Below are positions 1 through 12,480 of a stretch of 64,000 nucleotides of DNA, in pieces; within the stretch, counting starts at the first letter, position 1; every line of letters starts with the position of its first letter. Position numbers and translations under genes: made by a program. This DNA is from Pinus tabuliformis. Its lineage: Eukaryota > Streptophyta > Pinopsida > Pinales > Pinaceae. The notes below the pieces were generated by a model, which worked only from the letters and a program-made list of their open reading frames with translations, did not search any database and was not told where the DNA came from. The stretch spans positions 1,017,270,514 to 1,017,334,513 of the forward strand of contig CM062804.1 in NCBI GenBank assembly GCA_031772625.1, written 5' to 3'.

Positions 1-319
1 CGTTCCCAACACATTCTCACGGCTTAGTTTCCACTTATGCTATAGTTGATTGTAATAGGAGCTTGCTCCATTACAATTTTTGGTAATATATCCACTATCC
101 GATCTTGTTAAAAAAAAACTAATAGTGGTCAACAAAATCTATTGCTAAAGTAAAACTGTCTCTAAATTATATTACAAATTTTTAAAAAATCTACATTTAA
201 AATTAAAAACACAAGTTAATTTATATAGAAAAATATTTATATTAATTTTTAAAACATTTTAATTTGGCTAAAAAATTACTTATATTTTTTTAAACCATTT
301 TGATTGAGATGGAAAATTG

Positions 320-321
<2 letters not shown>
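1..321. other. AT-rich stretch, nothing recognised
   Basis: No reading frame, repeat boundary or RNA signature is visible. Composition is AT-rich with oligo-A and oligo-T runs. Confidence 0.5.
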
Positions 322-358
<37 letters not shown>

Positions 359-362
359 TTTT
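322..362. repeat. (TA)n microsatellite followed by oligo-T
   Basis: About fourteen TA dinucleotides run directly into a tract of twelve T. It is a simple sequence repeat with no gene nearby. Confidence 0.95.
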
Positions 363-390
363 CCAAATTGTTACTTAATAAAGTTGCAAA

Positions 391-600
391 GAAATATTAG
401 GCCCATGGGTCTTAGATTAGATGGTGATAGGTGTTCTCTTAAGGCACTCCATGGTGTAAAGGTCACCCGTTAGAAACTTAGAGGGTAAAATCCAGCCATG
501 CTAAGGGTTGGTGTGGCCCAAGCCTAGTGCAATCCTCGTGTAATTTTGACAGCTTAGGTGCCCCTAGGTTGTGGCTACTTAAGACACATATTAGTCATGT
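391..600 (+). repeat. Possible decayed tRNA-derived SINE
   Basis: A region of mixed composition stands out from AT-rich flanks. It has a loose box-A-like motif (TTAGATTAGATGG, near 412) and a degenerate box-B-like segment about 45 bp later. Its second half shares short words (CCAAGC, CAATCCT) with the better SINE candidate near 16.84 kb. No target-site duplication was identified, so the call is weak. Confidence 0.25.
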
Positions 601-857
601 AGTCATCTGAGGACTCACATAAACTAGAAAACCAAAAAAAAAATTGCCAAAAATATTTAAATAGTGATCCTTAATTCGTTAATATATTTTTGTTATCAAA
701 ATAATTTCGTTCATTTACAAAGTTTTACATATAAACTTAGTCCCTTCCAGTCAAGTTAGAAATTATGCTTTAGAAAAAATTGCACAAAATTTTTTATGCA
801 AATATTACAAAATTGATTGATACCACAGAGTTGTCTGAGAAATTCAGGATGTTGAAG

Positions 858-1141
858 CCAACAATGTTAAGTGAAATAGCAACTCCTTTGGTAGCTCTCG
901 ACAATGTAGATACAAAAAATTGAATATTGCTTTCAAATAAAGTTGGAATGAAACAACAATACCCAAACTAGCATCTAGATATCGATATCATCAAGCCAAC
1001 AAAGCAAGAATAGGTTGCTACAAAATAACATTGTTGGTAGAAATATAACAATCTTTGGGAGCTTCCGACAATGAGAAACAAATTCTGAAAACTACCTTCA
1101 AAATTTACTGGAAGGAAACAAAAAGACCCAACTAACATATA
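858..1141 (-). repeat. Tandem duplication in the LINE L0 3' tail
   Basis: Two related units of about 120 bp start near 858 and 1024, a period of about 165 bp. Both contain a GACAATG word after CTTTGG-TAGCT or CTTTGGGAGCT, then an A-rich run, GGAA-GAAACAA, and ACCCAACTA or ACCCAAACTA. They follow the RNase H C-terminus and probably represent a duplicated LINE 3'UTR segment. Confidence 0.65.
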
Positions 1142-3300
1142 GGCACCGAATGTACAATTTGCACTGTAGTAGTGACAAGTTGTTCGTAATGTATGAAACT
1201 TGAGTCCATATAAAGAACCTTTTTTGATAGAAAATATGCTATAGAATTTAGTTCCTTGTAGATGTGTTGAAAGTTGATTTCCTGTAAGTGGTGCCTTATC
1301 TTTGCTATTCTTCTTTTCCAAGAGGCAAGATTTAAGACTTGCAACTAAGATTTACCTGTCAACCAGTGAAGTAGGCATTTTGAATCTCCAAGAATTTGGA
1401 TGCATTCTATATTTTTTAACACAGCGAGATACATAAGAGCCCACAAGCAATAAGTTTGTATGTATTCCATTTCCAGTGTCAATTTTGAATTGCACATATT
1501 TATTTCCTGGAAAGTTAATCACTCCCCCCCTGCATTTGCTTCCCTGAGCAACTCCATAAAAACAACCAACTAGGAGATGATAAGAAATGATAGGAAAAAT
1601 GTTCCTTTCTTATTTTTTTGATTTGTTTTAGGTTATATTCCTTGAAATGAGATATAATCTTAGATGATTGTTGAAAGATACAAATGTTTGAGTTATTGAA
1701 AGTGACACTGTTTCTGAATAACCAGGTTCCCCAAGCAACAAAAATAGGAAGAGTACAATGATTTTTGTATTTCTTGATCCATTGGAGCAGGGTATACTCA
1801 AAGGAGGTATGTTCAAAGTTCTCTCTAAAATAAAAAAACTTGTAGGACAAATTGCCAAATTTTCTCGGTAATCGAATAGCCAACAAAAAGATGGTCAACA
1901 AATTCTTCCTATAACATGCAAAGGCAATATAGATTAGGCCCAAAAAAACCTCTTTTTTGGAGATTTTCCCAGGTTAAAATGTTGTTTTACAGGGCTAACT
2001 CGCTGAAACATTTCAGCTTGGTGGGGATGTTCCATTTCCAAAGAGAGTTATTCCACCAGTTGTGCTCCTGAACCACTGCTCAAAGGAAAATGCCATCATA
2101 AGCTAGATTTGCTTTCACCCTGCCAGAAGAGGTGTCCCAACTCCAGACCAGCTGCTACTTTGATTTATCAAAACTAACACCATTGAAATATAACTAATTT
2201 ATAAAGTATTTCCATTCATCTACTAAAGGTCCAACCAAACCCAATTCTGCTAGATTCAACCAATAACCATCTGTGAACAAAGTAGACTCCACTCTTTTGA
2301 CATTAGTAAATCATATATAGCCTTTGGAGTTTAAGGATTGAATCAAATCTAGAGATAAATTGTAATAGCAGGCTCCACAAATAAAGGGATAATTTCCAAG
2401 AATCACTTGTTTTCCCTTTCCAACTTTCTAGGTGATCCAATTGAAAAGAAAAGGAAAGGAGTCCATGAGGGCCCTCCACACGATGGAGCTCCTATAGGCT
2501 ATCTTATTTACAGCTCTTATGATCCATTCCACTCCTGACATCCTTTTGATATATTTTTCTTTTATCACTTGGCTCCATATCCCTCCACCAAACAATCCTC
2601 TCCACTAATTTTCAGAGCAAGGGCTTTACCAAACCAAACCAGATTCTTGAAACCCCACCCACCAAGATTTTTTGGCTTGGACAAATATTCTCGCTTGGCA
2701 ATGTGTATCCCCTCTTTACTTTTCTTGCCAGTCCACATGTAGCTAAACATCCTTTGACTTATATTGTTTAGGATTTCTTTGGGAATCATGGAAATAGAGA
2801 GACAGAAGACCAAAATGTTTTCTAGAAAAGATTTGGCTAGAACTATTCTCCCCCTAGGGAAAACCAGTTATAACACCACAAACTTATTTTCTTCTCTACT
2901 TTTATGAGCAACCACATCGAGTCTTCTTTAAGGCAACCATTTTGTTTTAGGAAGAAGTCTAAATTCTTAAAACTTTTTCCCAGAGCATCCACCTAAAAGG
3001 GTAAAAAAGACTTAATGGAAGAGAGGGCCTCAGAGCTAACATTATTTTGAAGAAAGGAGGATTTATTCACACTAATCTCCATTCTTGTGCCCTAACAAAA
3101 TAAGGTAATCACCCTATGAAGGACTTTTCATTACAAGACAGAACTAGCCCCCATCAATAGTAGATCATCCACAAAGACTGAGCGGGTGATATACTAATAT
3201 GAGATTTTAATTCCTTTGATATTTCCTTCCTACTTTTCTCTGAGCAAAAGGAGACTCAAGCATTCCATCAAGCCTTTCTTGACTAGAATTCAACAATATA
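1132..3300 (-). pseudogene. LINE ORF2 remnant: RT C-terminus, zf-RVT, RNase H
   Basis: The frame is broken by many stops and shifts but keeps family landmarks. FVDDLL sits at about 3160-3178. An RT thumb segment contains MFSYMWTGKKSKEGIH and KPKNLGGWGFKNL (2565-2813). The zinc-binding segment has LTWENLQKRG near 1.95 kb. An RNase H start with GVAQGSKCRGGV lies near 1.54 kb, and its C-terminus has INFQHIYKELNSIA and LSKK near 1.2 kb. In a live LINE this protein primes reverse transcription at nicked target DNA. Here it is clearly inactive. Family identity is seen in the sequence; the exact clade is not determined. Confidence 0.8.
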
Positions 3301-3785
3301 ATTCCGAGAAAAATTGTGGTTTCTTATTGTTTAAAATACACTTTTTAATGCATGAATGGATTCAACACCCTTAGAAGCCTTTAAGCACTTGAAATTTGCA
3401 GATTAAACAACTTAAATCTATGATTCTTAAAATATTTACCAGAATTTGAGAAAAATTGACCCAAAAAAGGTGCTCGAGAAAAGACCATTTCATCTATTTG
3501 TTGGATTAGACGTCTTATTTAATAAAGTTAATTATATTAGCAAAATTGACCCAAGAAAGGTACTTGAGAAAAGACCATTTAAAGGGGATTTAATTATTTT
3601 TTTAATAAATAAAGCATTGATTTAAATATATGATAATTTGAGTTTGTTTTTTGTTTGTTTGTTCTTTTTTTTTTTTCTTTTAATAAAAGGGAAAATCTAT
3701 ATATTTGACTTAAATTCTTATAGAAACTATTACAGGTAAATGGAATTGAGTATATTGAATATTAATATTGTATAATTTAGTGATA

Positions 3786-5860
3786 AACCTGGAGATTCTT
3801 GGGACCGATGTCAATTAGGGTTTCTAGCAAGGGGATGCTCTGCACAGTTTTTGCTTATGATATTCGAAGCTCCATATTTGTTTTGTTTAGTAGGAGCCCT
3901 TCACCGTCACTTTCAGGTTGGATTGGGTGCAAAATTTTCTTTAGTTTTTGTTTAGATGATCAACGATGGCCTAAGATTTTTCCTATGGCGACTTGGTGTC
4001 TGCCTCCATTTCGATATTGCTCGTCTATGTTGTATTATGCTAGTGGTGTGGAGAGGATTCAGGTTCATTTTGGGTATGTTTAGAGGTATGGAGGTTTCAC
4101 AAGTACCCGCTTCGCTAGTCAGTTGGAGCTATTGGTTTGGTTTTTTCCTCCTTCCTCTCATCGTATTTTTATTCTCTCATCTAGTGGGGTGGAGAGGGGC
4201 CAGTCGCTTATGTGGGGGTGAACTTATGATGTTTATGCCGAGTCATAAGGTTTATAATTGACTTTTTAGTTTTTGTTGTCCTCAGGCGAGATTACGGGTT
4301 GGTGTTTGTTGTTTTAGTTACCCCCCCTGTATCTTAGGGCTTGCATGTTCAAATATTCATGCTTCCCCCCTTTGTTACCCTTGGATCAGAGAAAAACTAA
4401 TTTAAAAAACCTTTTTCTCCTCCATTGGGGTTGGTTGGAAAGACAATAGAACCAAATTTGGTCGAGGTTGATCAGAACAAGGTGAAAGTTTTATAGATTT
4501 TTGTAAAGGATTTGAGCAAGACATCGATCCCATTTTGGGTCTCAGAAAAGTAGTATGTGATAGATCTAATGCAAATACTAGAGAAATTATTGGGGATCGT
4601 AGTATCTATGCAACAACTTCTATGTTAAGGGATGCAACTACAAGTTTTTTCTCAGATGCGTGATTACGCCATAACTAGGAACTCCACTATTGTAATGGTT
4701 TTGAGGTTGTGTTGAGGTGCTTTGGGCTCTAGGAACCTAGGAAATTCAGTTTCTTACAAAGATGTGACTCAGGGAAAAGGTCCCATTACAATGGAACAAG
4801 CACAGTCGAGTCCAGGATATTATATTGTTGAACAATCAGAACAAGTGTCATCTATGGAAGTAATTCTAAACGAGGTAAATCAACTCTTTTCAATTCTTCA
4901 ATAAAAGGTTTTCATTTGAATATTTAATAGTTTGTGGCCCAGGTTTAAAGCTTAACATCAATGGGTTTTGGTGACATGGACCAAAAATTGTGATATTTAC
5001 CTTCATTTAAAAAGTTTCTTCATTGTTCAATTTGATTCCCAAGAAGACCTAAAGAAAGTTTTGAAGGAAGGGCCTCGGTTTCTGGGAAGAGTTGGGATTT
5101 TCCTCACCCACTATTTCCAGATTTTGATTCTTTAACAATGGTGGTAACAAAGATCCCAGTTTGGGTAAGGTTTCCAAACCACCCTCTTCCCTTCTGGATC
5201 ATAAGGTTCTAGAGGGTGTTGGGGGTTCCTTTAGAAAGATGGATGTTGAAATAACATAGAAATGTTTATTAACCTTTGCCAGTATATGTGTAGGAATAGA
5301 CCTAGGAAAGGGTCTAATTGACCACATCTTACTAAAACATAAATCCTTCCAATGGATTCAAATTTTGGATTATGAAAACACAACATTTAGATGCTGCACA
5401 TGTTTTCAAACATGACATCTTCAGGACTTATGCCCCCCGGAAAAAATGCCACCTAAAAAGAAAAATGGGCATGCCATTAGTGAAAAAGGTTGGCAACCTT
5501 TTAATCTTATTTTTTTGAAGGAAGAAGAAGAGGAAATCAAGGAGGGTCCTTAAAAGCAAGAAGATAGGAATACAAATGTTCATGATGGGCATGCACCTTA
5601 TATGCAGAACAACTCAGGAATATAATTGATCCATGCAAAGGAACATCGAGAAGAAGTGGTTGGAAAAGAAGATGGGATGGCGGTCAAAAAAAGAGTTCAT
5701 GTTTCAAAAAGCTCAAGTTCTAACAAATAACACCCACCAGAGGTGATCAAGAATGATTTGGAAATTGTTCTAGCTGACCATCTTGCATGAGGATGGCAGA
5801 AGATTCAGAGAAAGAAAGGAAAGAAAGAGAAGATAAATTATTTGTATATCACTTAATCTT
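3786..5860 (+). mobile_element. LINE L1 remnant: 5'UTR-like leader plus ORF1 only
   Basis: A GT-rich leader (about 3786-4430) resembling plant LINE 5' regions precedes a decayed ORF1. Nothing recognisable as ORF2 follows before the next LINE begins. The 3' border near 5860 is approximate. It may be an independent LINE that lost ORF2, or the displaced 5' end of the LINE that follows. Confidence 0.55.
4722..5850 (+). pseudogene. LINE ORF1 (DUF4283-type nucleic-acid-binding protein) remnant
   Basis: Reading across stops and shifts gives an N-terminal stretch containing SVSYKDVTQGKGP, then a DUF4283-like block with VLKEGPRFLGR, and VVTKIPVWVRFPN near 5150. A zinc-knuckle-like cysteine segment lies near 5390-5430. 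A basic lysine-rich tail ends near 5840. ORF1 proteins of plant LINEs coat the element RNA. At least five frame breaks make this non-functional. There is no adjoining endonuclease. Confidence 0.65.
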
Positions 5861-6359
5861 CTCCTTTGTATTTTCATATATTTTTCCTTGCTCCTGAGTT
5901 GTAATGATGTGTACATTGAATACTTTTAGCATCTAAAAAATGTAATTTTGTTCCTTTTCTCAAAATTTGAAATGAAATTACGATTTATTTTCCAAGGGAA
6001 AAAGAACATTGTATAATCTAGTTAATTGTAATGTGAGTGTTTTAAAGTATTTAATCTATGGTGGAGAGGTCATCTAGTACATTAATTTGAAGGGATATGG
6101 GGCCTAGAGTTGTGGATGACCTATGACCCCTAGTAGATCAAGGGTTTAGGTTTAGATAGTTGTGGTCAACATTATGTCAGAATCTAGATCATTAAAGTAA
6201 GGTCAGAAAATTGCGCTTGACAAAAGGGTCTTGGTATCTATGGTTACCATGAACAATTATTTACTCTTATTTGTTTAGCTATATGGAATCAAAGATGATA
6301 ATGTTACTAGGGGCGTCGATACTTAGCATGATCTAGCAGTTTTCTTTCTTGAGTTAATT

Positions 6360-7830
6360 TTATGGAGGAAGTAGAACTAGTGGATTTTGAACTAGAGTAC
6401 AACGATAAAGTTCATATGGAAGCACAGTGTAAAATCAACACCATATATGATCGCATGTCAACTCTGAACCTACACGGGTTTCTAGTTGGAGGGTTGGAAG
6501 AAGAGTGAATGGATGTGGCTTCTTCGAGGGTAGAGGGGTGTCAAGTCTGGACCTAGTGGAACAAAGCCAGGTCTTTCCAAAAACATCTTATAGTTTCATA
6601 GATGAACCCACTCCATCTTTCATGAACCCCTTTCATTCAGCTATGCAATAGGTACAAAACTCCAGGCCCCGTCTGATCTCCCTATAGATACTAATCTCTT
6701 TGAGGAATTTTTCTTATTAGATTCTATACCGACTTCAGTCCTCCCAAAGGAGCCATCACCTCAGCAATCAACAAGTTGTTTTTTCATAGATCTATTGGTA
6801 TCCGATAAATAATATGACCAAAAACTAGTAGATCTATGGTAAGAAGAATCACCTGAAAACCCTCAATCCACCTATATCAGAACTCGAGGCTTAGTAGAGG
6901 TGCGGGAGAAGGGTACCAAGCGAAAGAAGAAGCGCTTCATCAAAAAGGTTAGCAGGGCCAAATTATCACTAGTAATGGGCATGTATGTCATGATGCAACA
7001 TGTTGAAGAAATGGTGGCAAAATCCTTGGTTGGGCATTCTAAAGGTAGGAAATTCAACCTAAAGTTCATAAAGTCATGGATCACAAAAGAAATCTTGCCT
7101 ATGGTTAAGAACTCTCCAAAGGTGACTCTGTTAATGAGGGGATGGATACAATTGATGTCAGCAGCGGGAAAAGAGGCTAATCAAATAGAGAAAAAGGTAT
7201 GGAAGTTAGATTCTACCTCGTTCCTTTTCAAATTTTGGCCCCCTTTATTCGATGTAAAGAGGAAAAGATAGGAGGAGGTCCCAATTTGGGTAATAATGAT
7301 AGGTTTACCAGTAAAATTTAGGACAACAAAGTTTTTTAGGACTTGGGGAATTCACTGGGGAAGTATCTTGAACATGATTCCTCTTATATATCAAATGGGA
7401 TCACAACTATAGCGTGCATTTTGATTAACATAAACCTTTGCAAGGGGCTGTTAGAAGATATTGACACTGGGTAGGGGGTCGAAAAAATTCAATTGTTGGA
7501 CAATGAAGGGGTACCCTTCTGGTGCAGTAGATATGTGCATCTAGTGAAATATTGTGAGCTCCCATTGCACATAAGAGCTCACTCAACCCTCAATAAGAGA
7601 AAAAATTCTAATCCAATGGGAAATGAGTCAGTGCTCATGATCGATGACCTAGTCGAGCAATTTTCATCTGACCTCCCCAGGGCAAGCGAAATTGAAAGGC
7701 TAAGAGGATGACCAGAAGATGACAAGCCACACATGGAGCAGGATGCATCAATTGAAGGTACTCCCTTGTCCTCTTTTCGTTGTTCTTCCTCCCCTCTACC
7801 TATGGAAACACATGTTGCACACACTGTTAT
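6360..7830 (+). pseudogene. LINE L2 ORF1 remnant (DUF4283-type)
   Basis: The best block is 6900-7271. It ends in a pattern typical of DUF4283: WKLDSTSFLFKFWPPLFDVK, then after one stop EEVPIWVIMIGLPVKFRTTK. A further segment (7493-7711) contains LLDNEGVPFWCSRYVHLVKYC, where the cysteines match the zinc-knuckle position. Predicted role is RNA binding for the LINE particle. It is interrupted by several stops and at least two shifts. It differs in sequence from the ORF1 remnant 1.5 kb upstream, so the two are not a simple duplication. Confidence 0.65.
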
Positions 7831-8224
7831 TACAAAGTATGGGTCATGTCCTTTATCTGAATCTACTCAAAAGGGTTTTTACCCACTTCCATTTTCCTCC
7901 CTTTGTCCAAAAATGTTTTCCCTTCTAGACTTGTACATGAAGGCCTCTCTTCCCTTTCTACTTTGTCCCCCATATCTCCCTCTGAGAACTCAGAGGTGAG
8001 ATACATTGTATATATTCTTCGATCTCGCTCCATCTTGCTCCCCCTAATGGTTTATCAAAGGGCCTGGGGAAGCTTTGCATCACCTTTGGGGAAAGTAGAG
8101 GCAGGGGTAGAAAATCACATTTGAAGAAAGCACAAGAGAAAGCCCATAAGGATGTAGCTACGGGTAAACAACAAACTATTCAAGGGGCACATAGAGCTGT
8201 GAAAGTCCCAGGAGGTTCTTCCAA

Positions 8225-11200
8225 ATGAAACTTCTCTCTCTAAACTGTAGAGTGCTAGCATGCCCCTCCAAAAGGCGTGCTCTAAAGAGGCTTGTAAATA
8301 CCAAATCCCCTAATATATTTTTCCCGCAAGAAATGCTAGGAGATGAATATTCTATTATTAGGTGTCTTGAATCTCTTCTGGGTGTATGGTACTTCATTGG
8401 ATTGGATGCAAGAGGAAGGTTAGGAGGCTTGGTTGTAGTGTGGAATGGGAGGGTCATTCAAGCAAAAAAATTATGGAGTGTGGAGTTGGGCCTTGGAATG
8501 GAAGTATTTTCTATTGAACTTGAGACTTCTATCTCTGACCTTAGCATATATTGCCCTACCATAAATCAAAAGTAGTTATGGGATTATCTTTTGGCTCTTC
8601 CCTCCTAAACTCAAATAATCTTATTTTAGGAGGGAATTTGAAATTCTCATTTGGGTGAAGTGGAATCTTGGGGCCTTAGTGCGAGGCCGGACCCCCTTAC
8701 TGAATATTTCCAGTAAAAATTAACAAGAGTACGATGGTGGATGTGGACCCTATAAAAATATTCCCTGCATGGAGAAATCATCGTATAGGGGAAGACAAAG
8801 TTGCAAAGAGAATTGATAGATTTCTTATCTTTGAAGCCCTGCTAGAAAGCTTCAATCTTATGAAACGGTGGGTATGGTTGGGGGGTGTTTGGGACTATTC
8901 TCCAATCTTTCATGAGATAAAGGGATCCTTTTTGAATCCAGCTTACCCTTTCAAAATGAATTTAAACTAGCTAAAAGAAGAAGAATTCACAATCCTTGTT
9001 TTTGGAAAGTCTTCGATCCCCAAGAAGGTCACTTTGTAGCCAATCAATTCAAAGCCAATCTAAAGATCACTAAACAAAAATCTAAGGAATGGTCCAAAGA
9101 AAAAGAAATTGGAACATGATTAGGCATTGGAAGGTATAGAGAATCAATTACAATTGTTGTCTAGTAAGGAAGGAGAAGGATTTGAATCAAATGAAACCAA
9201 GGCAGAGTTAATCTGGATGGAAGAAAGGAGAAATGAGATTCTAGAGGAAAATAAGGTCGAATGAAGACTCAAAAGCAGGGCTATTTGCATGGAATGTGAA
9301 GATGAGAATGCCAAATTATTCCAAGCTTACTCCAAAGGAGGAAATTTGTGCAACACTATATGGATCCTTAAGTATTTTGAGCGTAGAGAAGTCTCAAAAT
9401 TCAATGGGCTTGAAAACCTTGGAAATAACTACTTCCAGAGCCTCTTTTATGCCCTTGAAGAGACCTATATTGCTGAAATTAGCAGAACAAAATTGCTCTT
9501 CCCTAGGTTTGTGGATGGAGAAGAAAGAAAGACCCTTATGGAGGAAGTATCTAAGGATGAGCTCAAAATTGTATTACACGACTTTCAAAAGGAAAAAAAT
9601 CTAGGGTCGGATGGCTAGACTGTTGAATTATTATTGGGTTTATATGAAATTATTAGGAAGGATATGCTATTGGTCATTGAAGAATCCAAGAGATATCAAA
9701 GAATGCTTCCAACTTTAAATTCTACATTTATTGCACTCATTCCCAAAATTGATTCCCTTGAGTCATTTAATTATTTTTGGCCCATATTGTTGTGCAATGT
9801 GATTTATAAAGTGGTGGAAAAAGTGATTACTAATAGGTTGAATCCCATCCTATCCAAAACAATTTCAAAGGAACAATTTGATTTTCTAGATGGAAGGCAA
9901 ATTCATGAGGTGATTGGAGTGGCACAGGAAGGCCTCCATATTATAAAGGTTGAGAACCTCAAAGGAGTTGTTTTCAAGATAGATATCTCAAAGGATTATG
10001 ATGGGGTGAACTGTATATATATCTACCTTATTCTCACTCATGTTGGTTTCATTCTAGACTTCATCTCTTGGGTCATGAGTTGCATTTAGATTGTTTCCTT
10101 TACAGTTTTTATAAATGGCTCGACCTCCGCTTTTTTCCATGCTCAACGAGGGCTTAGACATGGGTGCTCCTTATCTCCTTTTTATTTCTTCTTGTAGCAA
10201 AGGGTCCGAGTCATCTTTTAATAGAAGCTAAGCGGAGGGGATATTTCCAGGGAACTCTCATTTCCATGACTCCATCATTGACTCACCTCATGTTTGTTGA
10301 TGACATTCTTATCTTTTGCAATGGCTCTCCATGAGAGCTGGGTAAGCTTGTTGATATTTTGTCACTCTATGGAAGAGTTATGGGAATGTCTATTAAATAT
10401 AAAAATTCATTTGTCTCTCACCATAACTTAGTTGAGGAGAAAATGAGGCTTATTAATCAACAAATTTCTTATGTGGAAAAACCATTGGAAGAAGGTTTAA
10501 AATACACGGGGTTCAATCTTAAACCAGAACATTACACCAAATCGGATTGGTCTTGGATCATTGCTAAGATTGAGAAAAGGCTAAAATGTTGGAGTCTAAA
10601 GTGGTTATTTAGAGCAGGTTGCCTGGTGTTGATAAAATCAGTGGGAAGTAATTCCAATCTTTTGAATGTCTCTTGCATAGGTCTTGAAATGCATTTTGGA
10701 AAAAAGAAGGCTATGTTACAAATTCCTCTAGTTTTGGAATTGGGAGAAGGGGGGCCTTCCCTGGGTAAAATGGGGAAAATTAGCAGCTCGAAAGCTCATG
10801 GAGGATGGGGGCTTAAAAATATCTTCATGCTTTCAAAGGCACTGGCGAAAAAACGTCGTTGGAGACTACTCACAACTCATAATCTATGAAAAATGGTTAC
10901 CACTCATAAATATATAACCCTAATCTCTCTAGAGGATTGGATCAAGTGGGAGGATAAATCTCGAGCAATCATCTTATCCATTTGGAGGGTGGTACTAAAC
11001 TCGTTCGGAAACAGATTAACATGGAAAGTTGGAAATGGGGAAAGAATGAGGATTGCTTCTAACCCTTGGCCAAGGAGTGGAGCAGGCCATATCCTCCTTC
11101 ATCCTCTCATTGTCTCTTTACGGGACAAAGGCATTTCGAAGTTATCCTATATAGCTAGTCTAGAAAACACTACACTCTGGAGACAATGATGGAAAACAAC

Positions 11201-12345
11201 AAAGGAGTTAGGGTTAGAGGTTGAATACTATTGGGCCTAGAATGGTTATCTGAATGCTTTTACTAACAGTCACATTACGATCACTTATCGAGAGGACCAA
11301 CTGGTTTGGAGTTTCTCCCCCTCCACATTATATACTCCAAATCTTGGTTATTTAGTTCTATATGTAGGCAAAGCCCCTGAAGAGCTAAAGTGGTGGTGGA
11401 GGGCGGTATGGAAAGCTAAATGCCCAACAAAATTCAAATTATTCATGTGGTGCCTAATGGAGAATAAGGTCCCTAGATGGGATATCCTTCAAAGGATTTT
11501 TCTTGTAGGGCTAGGATGGTGATCCCTTTGTAAGAGTGATGAAGAAACCAATGATCACTTGTTTAAGCACTGCCTTTTTTTCAAGTAGGTGTGGGATGCT
11601 TGTAGGTCTGTGATAGGTCTCAACTGCTTACGGGAAAGGGAAAAATATGGAAACAACCTAGATAGGTTGGTGCTCTAATCAGTCTATTCGTGTTTCTAGA
11701 AAACTACCTATTATCATTTCTTGGCGTGTTTCGTTGGCATGTAATAAAGCCATATTTAAGGACAAATTGCCAATCCCTTATCGCATTGTAGTAGAAGCTC
11801 TTGCAATTCTTACCCTTTTTCCTCAAGAAAAAGGCACCTACCCCCTAGAACTATAGTAGATGAGAATCCTAACACTACAAAGCCATGAGAATATTTTGAT
11901 GGTGCCTCTAGTGACACAACAAATAGGAGTGGAGGTGGTTTCATACTCTTCTTGTTTTCCACACATTCTTTTTATACACAAATAGGTTTTGATCTAGGAA
12001 CAAATTATTACGCTTAATTATTGGCTTATAAATTTACTGGCTTATGCAAAACAAAAAGGATGTACTTAGATTCAAGTTTGAGAGACTCAATTCCCATTAT
12101 AAACTGGTTAAATAGATCTGAAGCTTATAGGAATATGCTTCTACTACCTATTTTGGATGATTTATGGCAAATCAAAGACTCATTCATTTTCTTTGAATGC
12201 TCTCATGTATACTGGGAGCGAAATGGGATGGAAGACAAGCTCTAAAAAATAGGCCTAAATATGGAACAAGAATTATGGCATATTCAGGAACAATGTGATG
12301 GATCATCATATGAGTTTTATCGTTGGCTGTATAGGGAGTAAGCTG
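8225..12345 (+). pseudogene. LINE L2 ORF2 remnant: endonuclease, RT, RNase H
   Basis: The start at 8225 is supported by the conserved N-terminus MKLLSLNCRVLACPSKRRAL of plant LINE endonucleases. The endonuclease C-terminus is seen at 8734-8970 (DKVAKRIDRFLI). RT landmarks are FLDGRQIHE near 9885, GLRHGCSLSPF near 10150 and FVDD at 10292-10303. A thumb segment covers 10359-10889. The zinc-binding RT part (CPTKFKLFMWCLMENKVPRWD) lies near 11.42 kb and RNase H follows, ending near 12.33 kb. An in-frame TAG near 9616 sits where the family usually has tryptophan. Many other stops and shifts exist, so it is dead. Confidence 0.85.
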
Positions 12346-12480
12346 GTCACAATTGAAAATTGTTATTTTTTCTGCCTTTGTCTAATGTATATTCACACAA
12401 TTTTATGTTGACGTCTTCAAACTATATGTATTAGTTTTTCATCTCTAAATGGGGTGAAAATAACTATATCTTTCACTTAT

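Larger units (their letters stand above)
858..3500 (-). mobile_element. LINE L0, 5'-truncated, minus strand
   Basis: A decayed plant LINE reads on the minus strand. Going 5' to 3' (right to left) I see the RT active-site region (FVDD at 3164-3175), the RT thumb region, a zinc-binding reverse transcriptase region near 1.95 kb, an RNase H domain (about 1140-1560) and a 3' tail down to about 860. ORF1, the endonuclease and most RT fingers are missing, so it is 5'-truncated as usual for LINE insertions. The right border (about 3300-3500) is approximate. Confidence 0.8.
6050..12480 (+). mobile_element. LINE L2, near full-length but decayed
   Basis: In order along the plus strand: ORF1 with a DUF4283 block (about 6360-7830), then ORF2 with AP-type endonuclease (8225-8970), reverse transcriptase (9289-10889), a zinc-binding RT segment (about 11.4-11.6 kb) and RNase H (about 11.9-12.33 kb). 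The 5' end near 6050 and the 3' end near 12480 are estimates. No clear poly(A) tail or target-site duplication was found. Domain order matches plant L1-type LINEs with a C-terminal RNase H. Confidence 0.8.

Noticed and set aside
3799-4261. Two overlapping plus-strand frames of about 100 codons as possible genes
   Set aside because: No recognisable domain, and they lie in the GT-rich leader of the LINE L1 remnant.
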